Shown here: positions 39,286-44,778 of the stretch, piece after piece
Numbering within the stretch: position 1 is the first letter of the stretch
Layout: each line of letters opens with the position of its first letter
Virus record (IMG/VR): IMGVR_UViG_3300021061_000007
Coordinates: 1-44,778 of that record
From: a virus
Strand: one strand, 5' to 3'
DNA length: 44,778 nucleotides
Position numbers and translations under genes: made by a program
Notes under the pieces: model-generated
The model's input: only the letters and a program-made list of their open reading frames with translations
What the model was told of the DNA's origin: nothing
Database searches by the model: none

Positions 39286-39641
39286 TTGAAACCCCTCCGC
39301 ATCCGACTCACGCGATCAAGCCAGAAGACGGACCGTCCAGCGCATTGGTCAAGCGAGTGAGAACCATTAGCGAAAAGACTGGCGTCACGCTGCCCATCAC
39401 CGTCATCCTCGGGAGCATCACAACCGCCGCCGTATTCCTTTACAACGGCATTGTCGCCCGCATGGACGCGTTCGAGAAGCGCTTGTCAGATACGGTGACG
39501 GAAGCCACCGGTATTGGCAACCGAGTGCTCAAGATCGAGATCGACAGCAAGTACGACCTGGAATGGAAACAGCGCATGGAGCGCGGCATGGAATCGGTCA
39601 ACAACAAGCTGGACGTTCTGACGCGGAAGGGAACTCCATGA
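39282..39641 (+). CDS. Single-pass membrane protein (candidate holin or spanin partner)
   Basis: 119 residues from GTG 39282, which overlaps the upstream stop as GTGA and follows GGAGAG. One hydrophobic helix lies at about 38-57 (LPITVILGSITTAAVFLYNGIV), then a coiled coil (RMDAFEKRLSDTVTEATGIGN). Coupled as ATGA to a lipoprotein gene, it resembles an inner-membrane/lipoprotein pair as in spanins, or a one-helix holin. Neither role is proven. Confidence 0.5.
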   Translation: MIETPPHPTHAIKPEDGPSSALVKRVRTISEKTGVTLPITVILGSITTAAVFLYNGIVARMDAFEKRLSDTVTEATGIGNRVLKIEIDSKYDLEWKQRMERGMESVNNKLDVLTRKGTP

Positions 39642-40129
39642 GAACGCACGACTGGAAATTTTCGCTCGTTGCCTTCCTGCTGTCGCTCGCTCTTACCGGT
39701 ACAGCGCTCATGGTCCTGAGCGGTTGTGGCCCGACTGTCGCACAGATTCGCCAGCAGATCGAGGATGCCAAGAAGACGGTGGAAACACTCGCGGAGGCTT
39801 CTGCTCAACTGCAGGAGATGGCTGAGAACACCAAAGACCCGAACATCATCAAAGCAGTCGCTTCGGCGCAGGCCGCATTGGAACTGGCCAAGGCCGAGAT
39901 ACCTAAGCTGGAGAAGGCGCTTGAGGAGGCCGACCAAGGCGCTCCGTGGTGGACGGTCATCGGCGGCTTAGTCCTGCCATGGCTGCCGCGCCTCGCATCG
40001 CTCATTCCTGGCCTTGGCATCGCCGCTGAACCAATCGCGCGCCTGGTGGCAGAGATGCTCTGGCGCACGACTGCGACCCGTAAGCAGAAGGACGATGACG
40101 TCCAGCCCATCACCATCGTGAAAGCCTAG
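39638..40129 (+). CDS. Lipoprotein with coiled coil (candidate lysis protein)
   Basis: 163 residues from ATG 39638 (ATGA). A signal sequence (about 8-28) ends in the lipobox LSGC, so the mature protein should be lipid-anchored at its cysteine. A long coiled coil follows (IRQQIEDAKKTVETLAEASAQLQEMAENTK), then a hydrophobic stretch (WWTVIGGLVLPWLPRLASLIPGLGIA). With the preceding membrane protein it could span the envelope like an o-/i-spanin pair; it could also be a virion or lysogen surface protein. Confidence 0.55.
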   Translation: MRTHDWKFSLVAFLLSLALTGTALMVLSGCGPTVAQIRQQIEDAKKTVETLAEASAQLQEMAENTKDPNIIKAVASAQAALELAKAEIPKLEKALEEADQGAPWWTVIGGLVLPWLPRLASLIPGLGIAAEPIARLVAEMLWRTTATRKQKDDDVQPITIVKA

Positions 40130-40139
40130 GAAATAGATC

Positions 40140-40490
40140 ATGGCAACTGTTGCACCGACCATCGTCACCCTGCCGCCGTCCCGAGACCATCAAGGCGTGA
40201 CGATTCATCAATGGGCATGCGCTCTTGCTGCCGACGATTACACGGCGGTCGATCTTCCTGGGAAGGCAGACCGCACGGTGCAGGCGTCTGGAACTTGGGG
40301 TGGCGGGACGATCGTGATCGAAGGATCGATCGACGGCACGACCTACAAGACCCTGACCGATCCGCAGGGCAATGCGCTGTCGTTCACCGCTGACGCCATC
40401 GAGGCGATCAGCGAGAACGTGCGATACATCCGACCGAATCCATCCAGCAACGTGACGAGCGTCACGGTGTCCATTCTGTTCCGAGGCTAA
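40140..40490 (+). CDS. Beta-rich tail-block protein
   Basis: 116 residues. TVQASGTWGGGTIVIEGSIDGTTYKTLTDPQGNALSFTADAIEAISENVRYIRPN is a motif (VQ..G..G.GT..IEGS.DG..Y..L.D..GN.L) seen in many small phage structural proteins. It lies between candidate lysis genes and the adhesin genes. Probably virion-associated; role unknown. Confidence 0.65.
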   Translation: MATVAPTIVTLPPSRDHQGVTIHQWACALAADDYTAVDLPGKADRTVQASGTWGGGTIVIEGSIDGTTYKTLTDPQGNALSFTADAIEAISENVRYIRPNPSSNVTSVTVSILFRG

Positions 40491-40505
40491 CTCAGGAGAT
40501 TTACC

Positions 40506-40994
40506 ATGGCTGGCGGCCCGATTTATCCTTATAGTGCTTTCCCGGTCACCTCTGACCGCGTGTTCGCGAACGTCCATATCGGCGCAGGAGCGAACTCCAA
40601 ACACGAAGAAGGGCTTGGCGTCCAAGCATCGCTCGGCGCGGACGCCATCTGGCGCTTGCGCTTTGCAATGCCGCCATCCTCGCTCCCCAGCGGCACCTGC
40701 AAGCTGGTGATTATGGCGCTGGCGAATGCGACTAGTGGCGCGGCAAAGATCAACCCGAAGTGGGCGAGCATCGCAGCTGAGGAAGCTCCTGATACGGCAT
40801 CGCTCAATGCCGAGACGGTCCAAACAATCACCTGGGCAGCTGGCGATAACGACCAGTATAAGCAGCTCAAAGTTGCTCTCGATGCTGATACGCCGGTTGC
40901 GGGCGAACATATCGCCATGGATCTGACGTTTGAGACGTCTGGATGGACGCTGGCGCAGATTTTGACCTGCAACGCCTACATCATTTGGGAGTAA
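40506..40994 (+). CDS. Beta-rich virion protein, tail block
   Basis: 162 residues. It is mostly beta-strand with small residues (WRLRFAMPPSSLPSGTCKLVIMALANATSG; VAGEHIAMDLTFETSGWTLAQI), with conserved-looking W and G positions. Similar proteins occur near fibre genes in podophages and may form part of the tail tip or a decoration. No catalytic motif. Confidence 0.6.
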   Translation: MAGGPIYPYSAFPVTSDRVFANVHIGAGANSKHEEGLGVQASLGADAIWRLRFAMPPSSLPSGTCKLVIMALANATSGAAKINPKWASIAAEEAPDTASLNAETVQTITWAAGDNDQYKQLKVALDADTPVAGEHIAMDLTFETSGWTLAQILTCNAYIIWE

Positions 40995-40998
40995 CTCC

Positions 40999-41256
40999 AT
41001 GGCCGTTCTTGATGCCTCCGCCCGCGCAGACGTGCGCAACAAGTTTATCCAGGCGTTCTTTGTCGGGCTGCGTAAAACCGCTGATCTCGACAGTACGGAA
41101 ATTGCGACGTTGATTGCTGACATCGATGCGTGGCTCGACGCCAATCAGGCCGCTGCCAATAGTGCCATTACGGCGGCGGTTCGCACGAAAGCCAGCTCTG
41201 ACACCAAGTTCTCGGCGCTTGCCTACGTCGCGCTCAAGAGGGCGGGAGTGATCTAG
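40999..41256 (+). CDS. Small helical tail-block protein
   Basis: 85 residues, four bases after the preceding gene. ADVRNKFIQAFFVGLRKTADLDSTEIATLIADIDAWLDANQAAANSAI is wholly helical with no cysteine. Possibly a virion or assembly protein from position. Function unknown. Confidence 0.55.
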   Translation: MAVLDASARADVRNKFIQAFFVGLRKTADLDSTEIATLIADIDAWLDANQAAANSAITAAVRTKASSDTKFSALAYVALKRAGVI

Positions 41257-41258
41257 CC

Positions 41259-42302
41259 ATGGCGAGGCTATTCGCCAAGGCATCGACGCAGTACCTTGAA
41301 GCGTCCTATAGCCTCTCGGTTGCTCCGGTTACTTTCGCCTGCTGGTATCGACCTGCGAGCGAGAGCGGCACGGCGGCTCATGTGCTGATGGCGTGCAGCG
41401 ATCCTGCTGCGCAAACGCTCGCCTTTCGGATGTCTATGATTGAATCGTCGGTGTACGCTACAACCTATCAGGTTGGAGCCAGTGCCCATTCGATCACCGC
41501 CGGGACGCTCGCGGATAACACCTGGGGCCACTGCGGCGCGGTGTTTGCCTCAGCAACCTCGCGCACCGCGTACTTAAATGGCACTGCCGCGACAACCAAC
41601 ACAACCAATATCAATGCAAACACGCTGACACGCTTCAACATCGGCATATTCTCACGCAACAACTCACGCTTTGAGCCGGCAGATGGCCGTATCGCAGACG
41701 CGGCAATGTGGACGGTGGCGCTTTCTGCCAACGAGATGGCGGCGCTCGCAAAGGGTGCGTCCCCCCTCCGAATCCGCCGGGAAAGCCTTGCCGGGTACTG
41801 GCCGCTCTACGGCTTCCAAAGTCCCGAGCAAAATCTTGCCGGTGCTTTGAGCCTGACCGTTACAAATAGCCCAACGCAAGCTGAGCATGCTCCGGTTGCG
41901 CCGCACTCTCGCAAGTTTTGGCCGGCGAGCGCGCCGTACATCGCGTCCAATGCCGCCCCGACCGCTAACGCGGGCGATGATCAAACGATCATCCTGCCTG
42001 CAACCGCGACCCTCAACGGCTCAGGTACTGATGACGGTCTGCCGGCACCGATAACGTACTCGTGGGCCAAGCAGAGCGGGCCAGGTACGGTCACATTCTC
42101 GCCGAACAATGCGACGGCCAACGCCGTCGCATCCTTCTCCGAAGAAGGCACCTACGTCCTGCGCCTGACGGTCAGCGACACTGAGTTGTCCCACACCGAC
42201 GACGTGACGATTACGGTTAACCCGATCCCGACCAACGCAGTCCTAACGCCACAGGTTGCCAGGCGTCGTCGCAGGCGCGTTCGCTTCGGGCGTCGTCGTT
42301 AG
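41259..42302 (+). CDS. LamG plus PKD-like adhesin with arginine tail
   Basis: 347 residues. About 1-190 is a LamG/concanavalin-like sandwich (PVTFACWYRP, ADNTWGHCGAVFAS, FNIGIFSRN, GRIADAAMWTVALSANEMAALAKG). About 229-325 is a PKD/Ig-like domain (APTANAGDDQTI...LNGSGTDDG, YVLRLTVSD, DDVTITV). The last 15 residues are almost all arginine (ARRRRRRVRFGRRR). LamG and PKD domains bind glycans, so this is a candidate receptor or cell-surface binding protein. It ends 4 bases into the convergent repressor gene. Confidence 0.75.
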   Translation: MARLFAKASTQYLEASYSLSVAPVTFACWYRPASESGTAAHVLMACSDPAAQTLAFRMSMIESSVYATTYQVGASAHSITAGTLADNTWGHCGAVFASATSRTAYLNGTAATTNTTNINANTLTRFNIGIFSRNNSRFEPADGRIADAAMWTVALSANEMAALAKGASPLRIRRESLAGYWPLYGFQSPEQNLAGALSLTVTNSPTQAEHAPVAPHSRKFWPASAPYIASNAAPTANAGDDQTIILPATATLNGSGTDDGLPAPITYSWAKQSGPGTVTFSPNNATANAVASFSEEGTYVLRLTVSDTELSHTDDVTITVNPIPTNAVLTPQVARRRRRRVRFGRRR

Positions 42303-42685
42303 CCCGTCTTGCCCTTTTCCCGGCCGTCCAGGGCCTCAACGCCTTCGCCGTAGCCCAACGACCGCAAGAGGTCGGCAACAACGTCCTGAGCGCTTCCTCG
42401 CGCCTTCCTGACCCGCTTGGCGAACTCAGCAGGCGACATGGCCTGACTATTCAACTTGAGGCCGGCGTGCTCTAAGACCTCCGTCAGCGGCACGTCCAGG
42501 AGCCGGGCAAGTTGCTGGGCTTCGTGGAGCAACATGTGGCGCTTGCCGGACAACAGGCGCGAGACATTGGATTGGTCCAACGAATCGCCGTTGAGCTGTT
42601 TCAGATGCGGCGCTAATTGGCGCTGCGAGCCGAACCGACTGGCCTTGATCTTGTCGGCAAAATATTGTCGGTCGAAGCGCGCCAC
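42299..42685 (-). CDS. XRE-family repressor of the late-operator system (CI-like)
   Basis: 128 residues from GTG 42685. This start is chosen because a promoter with TTGCGT, 17-base spacer and CATACT puts transcription at exactly that G, giving a leaderless mRNA as for lambda cI from PRM. QRQLAPHLKQLNGDSLDQSNVSRLLSGKRHMLLHEAQQLARLLDVPLTEVLEHAGL (about 20-75) is an XRE helix-turn-helix domain. There is no peptidase domain. It diverges from the carph-isopro gene across two operators of the dispersed family and is the best candidate for binding them. Confidence 0.7.
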   Translation of the reverse strand: MARFDRQYFADKIKASRFGSQRQLAPHLKQLNGDSLDQSNVSRLLSGKRHMLLHEAQQLARLLDVPLTEVLEHAGLKLNSQAMSPAEFAKRVRKARGSAQDVVADLLRSLGYGEGVEALDGREKGKTG

Positions 42686-42692
42686 GCGGAGG

Positions 42693-42744
42693 AGTATGAC
42701 AGCCGGTTGCGCGAGACGCAATGGTAATGATGCGTTCGGCGCAT
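42693..42744. promoter_or_regulatory. Operator pair E and leftward repressor promoter
   Basis: TTGCG-N5-CGCAA at 42707-42721 and ATGCG-N5-CGCAT at 42730-42744 (extended arms TGATGCG/CGCATCA), centres 23 bases apart. On the minus strand TTGCGT (42721-42716), a 17-base spacer and CATACT (42698-42693) form the repressor promoter. The geometry equals promoters A and B, so the repressor would control itself and late genes alike. Confidence 0.8.
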
Positions 42745-42763
42745 CACTTGAACAGACAGCGGA

Positions 42764-42792
42764 TTGTTGCGGCAAGAACGGAATTGTATTAA
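42764..42792 (+). promoter_or_regulatory. Rightward promoter of the carph-isopro gene
   Basis: TTGTTG (42764-42769), 17-base spacer and TATTAA (42787-42792). Transcription would start about three bases before the ATG at 42802, again nearly leaderless. Operator E2 lies just upstream. Confidence 0.5.
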
Positions 42793-42801
42793 CTTCTGGC
42801 A

Positions 42802-43083
42802 ATGGCATTGATGCACCTGCCTCCTGCGCAATACGCAATGCGGGTTTTTGGTGGGACTCATGCCGTCATGCGAGAATTGGGAATATCGAATCCTGGCACT
42901 GTGGCGAGATGGAAGCGCGCACGAAGCGCAGGCGGCTGCGACGGAAAAATCCCGAATCCCGTATGGATGGAAATGCTTCTTGAAAAAGCACGGGCTCGCG
43001 GTCTGGACCTCACTGGGAACGACCTTATCCTCGGCCGTGAAATCGAAATACAGGAAGCCACGACGGTCACGGTTAACGGTTAA
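42802..43083 (+). CDS. Carph-isopro-like HTH regulator (Cro/CII-like)
   Basis: 93 residues. AMRVFGGTHAVMRELGISNPGTVARWKR....GKIPNPVWMEMLLEKARARGLDLTGNDLI has the outline of the carph-isopro helix-turn-helix domain: FGG....A..LG...TV..WK...IP...W..I...A...G. Small proteins with this domain are often placed opposite a phage repressor and act like Cro. An in-frame ATG at 42811 is an alternative start. It converges with the last gene of the early operon. Confidence 0.65.
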   Translation: MALMHLPPAQYAMRVFGGTHAVMRELGISNPGTVARWKRARSAGGCDGKIPNPVWMEMLLEKARARGLDLTGNDLILGREIEIQEATTVTVNG

Positions 43084-43303
43084 CTTCCAAAGGAAGTAGC
43101 CATGGCCTCTTGCCCCAAGAGCTTCTTTCCGCCAGTTCAGGGAATAGTGGCCACGCGTAAATGGTTTTACCGCCAGCGTCTATCATGGCAGCAAACGACC
43201 CTGCTCTCATTGAATCCCGCCAATAGAGCTTTGTCGTGAACATATCGAAAGCATCGCGCTTGCGTCTATTTCGGATGAATATGTTGATGCGGCGGCGGAT
43301 CAT
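43073..43303 (-). CDS. Last gene of the early operon, unknown
   Basis: 76 residues from ATG 43303, which overlaps the RusA stop as ATGA. It has a basic N terminus (MIRRRINIFIRNRRKRDAF) and W/P-rich later segments (YAWPLFPELAERSSWGKRPWLLP). Its 3' end overlaps the convergent regulator gene by 11 bases. A small ACTTCC/GGAAGT hairpin lies near its end at about 43083-43098. Function unknown. Confidence 0.55.
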   Translation of the reverse strand: MIRRRINIFIRNRRKRDAFDMFTTKLYWRDSMRAGSFAAMIDAGGKTIYAWPLFPELAERSSWGKRPWLLPLEVNR

Positions 43304-43641
43304 GACGGCAACACTATCTCCGTTCTCTCTTCGTTCCTCGCCACCTGTACCTGTTGGTACTCGCAAGTAAACCAGCGCGGCGAATCGTCTTTGATATAGC
43401 CGAGTTGGACCAGGCAATCTATGATTGGCTTGCAGTCGCCGCCAACGAGATTGGCGTAGTCGAGAAGACGGTTTCTGTAGCTGACGATTCTAATCGAGAC
43501 TAGTGCGGTCGGCGGTTCCTTGGGCTTTAGCCGCATACGCAATTGCGTGTACCAATGCTGCCGCTGTTTGCTTCGAGTCGCCCAGTGCAACTTGTCGCGC
43601 TTATTCTGTGACTGAATTTTCGTTGGCAGGGTAATCTTCAT
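43300..43641 (-). CDS. rusA: RusA-family Holliday junction resolvase
   Basis: 113 residues from ATG 43641 (ATGA). The C-terminal half, RLLDYANLVGGDCKPIIDCLVQLGYIKDDSPRW, is the RusA signature with acidic residues D61, D75, D85 and D86. RusA dimers cut four-way junctions formed during recombination and replication. The length is normal. Its place at the distal end of the early operon matches other phages. Confidence 0.85.
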   Translation of the reverse strand: MKITLPTKIQSQNKRDKLHWATRSKQRQHWYTQLRMRLKPKEPPTALVSIRIVSYRNRLLDYANLVGGDCKPIIDCLVQLGYIKDDSPRWFTCEYQQVQVARNEERTEIVLPS

Positions 43642-44282
43642 CGCATTCGCGCTCCTGGCTGGAGCGCTCTTGTGATTGCATCCTCTGGTTCTAGTCCGAT
43701 CCGCAGCCTGCGCTTTAGTGTACCGTATTTGACTTTGCATCTAGCGTCTTCGGCCCAAGCGGCCAGCGGCTTGCTTTCTCCAAACGCCGTGACGATTCGG
43801 CTGCTTCGGCGGTTTCTTGCCTGTTGTTTTCTGGTGGCCCACCGGCAATTCTCTGGTGAATAGTTGCCGTCGTTATCGATTCTGTCGATCGAATGGTCAT
43901 CTGTAGGTGGCTCCCCCATATCTCGAAGAAATGCGTCGAACGACGCCAGCCACGACGGGCAGACCCTAATCCCCCTACCGCCATAGCGCTTGTAGGCGTG
44001 ATTGTTGGCGTCGTAGCATCTTGCGCGCATCGTGTTCCAGGCGGTGTATACCTGCTTTGGTCGCACAATCCATTTTGTGCTCGCGGCGCGAATTAGATCC
44101 GACTTCATGCAGCCACACGACTTTATGCTCTGCCTTCTCAGGGCAGGGCCTGGCGCTTCAATTAATTCCCCACAGCAACACCGGCATACCCACTTTGGCT
44201 GCCCTGCGTTTGTCTGATTCTTAGATTTACTCAGCACCGTTAGGTAGCCGGATTTCTTTCCGGTAAGGTCGATCAGTTTCAT
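43638..44282 (-). CDS. HNH endonuclease with N-terminal zinc finger
   Basis: 214 residues from ATG 44282 (ATGA). An N-terminal zinc-binding part (VCRCCCG at 32-38, SCGC at 55-58) is followed by YTAWNTMRARCYDANNHAYKRYGGRGI and DHSIDRIDNDGNYSPENCRWAT (about 129-150), the HNH-type core with H130, D133 and N145. The C-terminal KPLAAWAEDARCKVKYGTLKRRL is a DNA-binding helix set as in many phage HNH/AP2-like nucleases. It could be homing-type, but its tight coupling to neighbours suggests a resident gene. Confidence 0.8.
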   Translation of the reverse strand: MKLIDLTGKKSGYLTVLSKSKNQTNAGQPKWVCRCCCGELIEAPGPALRRQSIKSCGCMKSDLIRAASTKWIVRPKQVYTAWNTMRARCYDANNHAYKRYGGRGIRVCPSWLASFDAFLRDMGEPPTDDHSIDRIDNDGNYSPENCRWATRKQQARNRRSSRIVTAFGESKPLAAWAEDARCKVKYGTLKRRLRIGLEPEDAITRALQPGARMR

Positions 44283-44536
44283 CCCCCGCCTCCCGTGCGC
44301 GCTTGTGGTATCAACTCTGACACCGGCATCCATGCCTTGAAGTAGGTCGCCCGGAACCATCCACGCTCACAGCGAAAAGCGTACTCATGCGGCTTGAACG
44401 GCGTGCGGACCCACGTTCCGAGACTAATGCTCTGCCCATTCAGTAACAGACATCGCTGGCGAATCTTCGGTGACTCTGACGGTTCGCGCCAACGAACCAC
44501 CAGCTGGTCTTGTGCGTGCTGCGGGTCGTGGGTCAT
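44279..44536 (-). CDS. Early protein of unknown function
   Basis: 85 residues from ATG 44536, coupled as ATGA to both neighbours. The sequence is rich in W, R and F (WVRTPFKPHEYAFRCERGWFRATYFKAW), with no recognised motif. A glycine-rich end closes it. Function unknown. Confidence 0.55.
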   Translation of the reverse strand: MTHDPQHAQDQLVVRWREPSESPKIRQRCLLLNGQSISLGTWVRTPFKPHEYAFRCERGWFRATYFKAWMPVSELIPQARTGGGG

Positions 44537-44778
44537 ATGTTCCTCAGGTCTTCGATTGTGGCGAACGGGAATCCCTCAGCGACTAGCTTAGCCCTGTGCT
44601 GTTTCCGTTCATGGTCGATCCTCTCACTGTCGCGCCAGTACATTCGCCTGAACGTCTCGCGATATGAATGGTAGACCTTGTGAACCCTTGGACATTCTGG
44701 GCAGTCGGAGCCATCTTCCATTTCGCCGTAGCCGCCACTGCACGAGTTCATGTCGCATCGCGGGCACCGCAGCATGTA
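44533..44778 (-). CDS. Zinc-ribbon protein, main part (5' end at window start)
   Basis: The greater part of the 103-residue protein that begins at GTG 193 of the left end. In this copy the reading frame is open to the window edge. It contains RCPRCDMNSC and CPECPRVHK, then a charged, tyrosine-rich helix (YHSYRETFRRMYWRDSERIDHERKQHR). The zinc-ribbon plus basic helix suggests nucleic-acid binding. Function unknown. Confidence 0.7.
   Translation of the reverse strand, partial: YMLRCPRCDMNSCSGGYGEMEDGSDCPECPRVHKVYHSYRETFRRMYWRDSERIDHERKQHRAKLVAEGFPFATIEDLRNI
44652..44778. repeat. 127-bp exact terminal repeat (right copy)
   Basis: Identical to bases 1-127. One copy should be removed when the circle is closed, giving a unit of 44651 bases. 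Confidence 0.95.

Noticed and set aside
15660-42302. Diversity-generating retroelement as in BPP-1
   Set aside because: Despite the BPP-1-like head genes I see no reverse transcriptase frame and no template/variable repeat pair near the fibre or adhesin genes.
42767-42781. A third TTGCG operator next to the carph-isopro promoter
   Set aside because: The left half TTGCG is present but the right half reads AACGG, too far from CGCAA to count.
1-44778. CRISPR array or insertion sequence
   Set aside because: No regularly spaced long repeats and no transposase-like frame. The repeats found are operators, arm sites or shared coding modules.

Overview
The window is a complete temperate tailed-phage genome, assembled as a circle. 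Bases 1-127 recur exactly at 44652-44778, and one gene reads straight through the join. The head genes (large terminase, head-tail connector portal, Bbp19-like protein, scaffold, GP7/Bbp17-type capsid, Bbp16-type cement protein) and the tail genes (T7-like tubular proteins A and B, three internal virion proteins of which one has 2007 residues) identify a short-tailed podophage related to the Bordetella BPP-1 type. The host is probably a Gram-negative proteobacterium with a fairly GC-rich genome; the species cannot be read from this sequence.

Layout. (1) About 11987 leftward to 1, and on across the join from 44778 to 43073, lies one minus-strand early operon of about 40 small genes. It holds regulators, a RecT/DUF2800 recombination pair, a replication initiator with a DnaC-like loader, two Lar-like zinc-ribbon proteins, a DUF3850 protein, many unknowns, and finally HNH and RusA nucleases. 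About 31 of its 39 gene junctions are 4-base ATGA or GTGA overlaps. (2) 11.7-12.5 kb is a divergent pair of XRE regulators with TTACC-N6-GGTAA operators. (3) 12.7-14.5 kb holds a membrane/coiled-coil protein, a tyrosine integrase, and an attP core that is the 3' half of a tRNA-Leu(UAA), flanked by direct repeats. (4) 14.55-15.2 kb is a two-gene minus-strand cassette with its own promoter, a likely lysogenic-conversion unit. (5) 15.66-42.3 kb is the rightward late region: packaging, head, tail, internal core, fibre, possible lysis genes and adhesins. (6) 42.3-43.1 kb is a second divergent regulator pair, an XRE repressor and a carph-isopro-like HTH protein.

The most striking signal is a family of palindromes, (A/T)TGCG-N5-CGCA(A/T), in tandem copies. 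They lie between the two regulators at 42.7 kb and also upstream of terS (15.6 kb), the acetyltransferase/portal block (17.87 kb), the scaffold/capsid block (23.04 kb) and the tail-fibre block (37.34 kb). At three of the five loci the left half-site forms the -35 box of a promoter with a 17-base spacer and a CAT(A/G)CT -10 box. This suggests that the 42.7-kb repressor controls the late region directly at four separate promoters, unlike the single antiterminated late transcript of lambda. No endolysin is recognisable.
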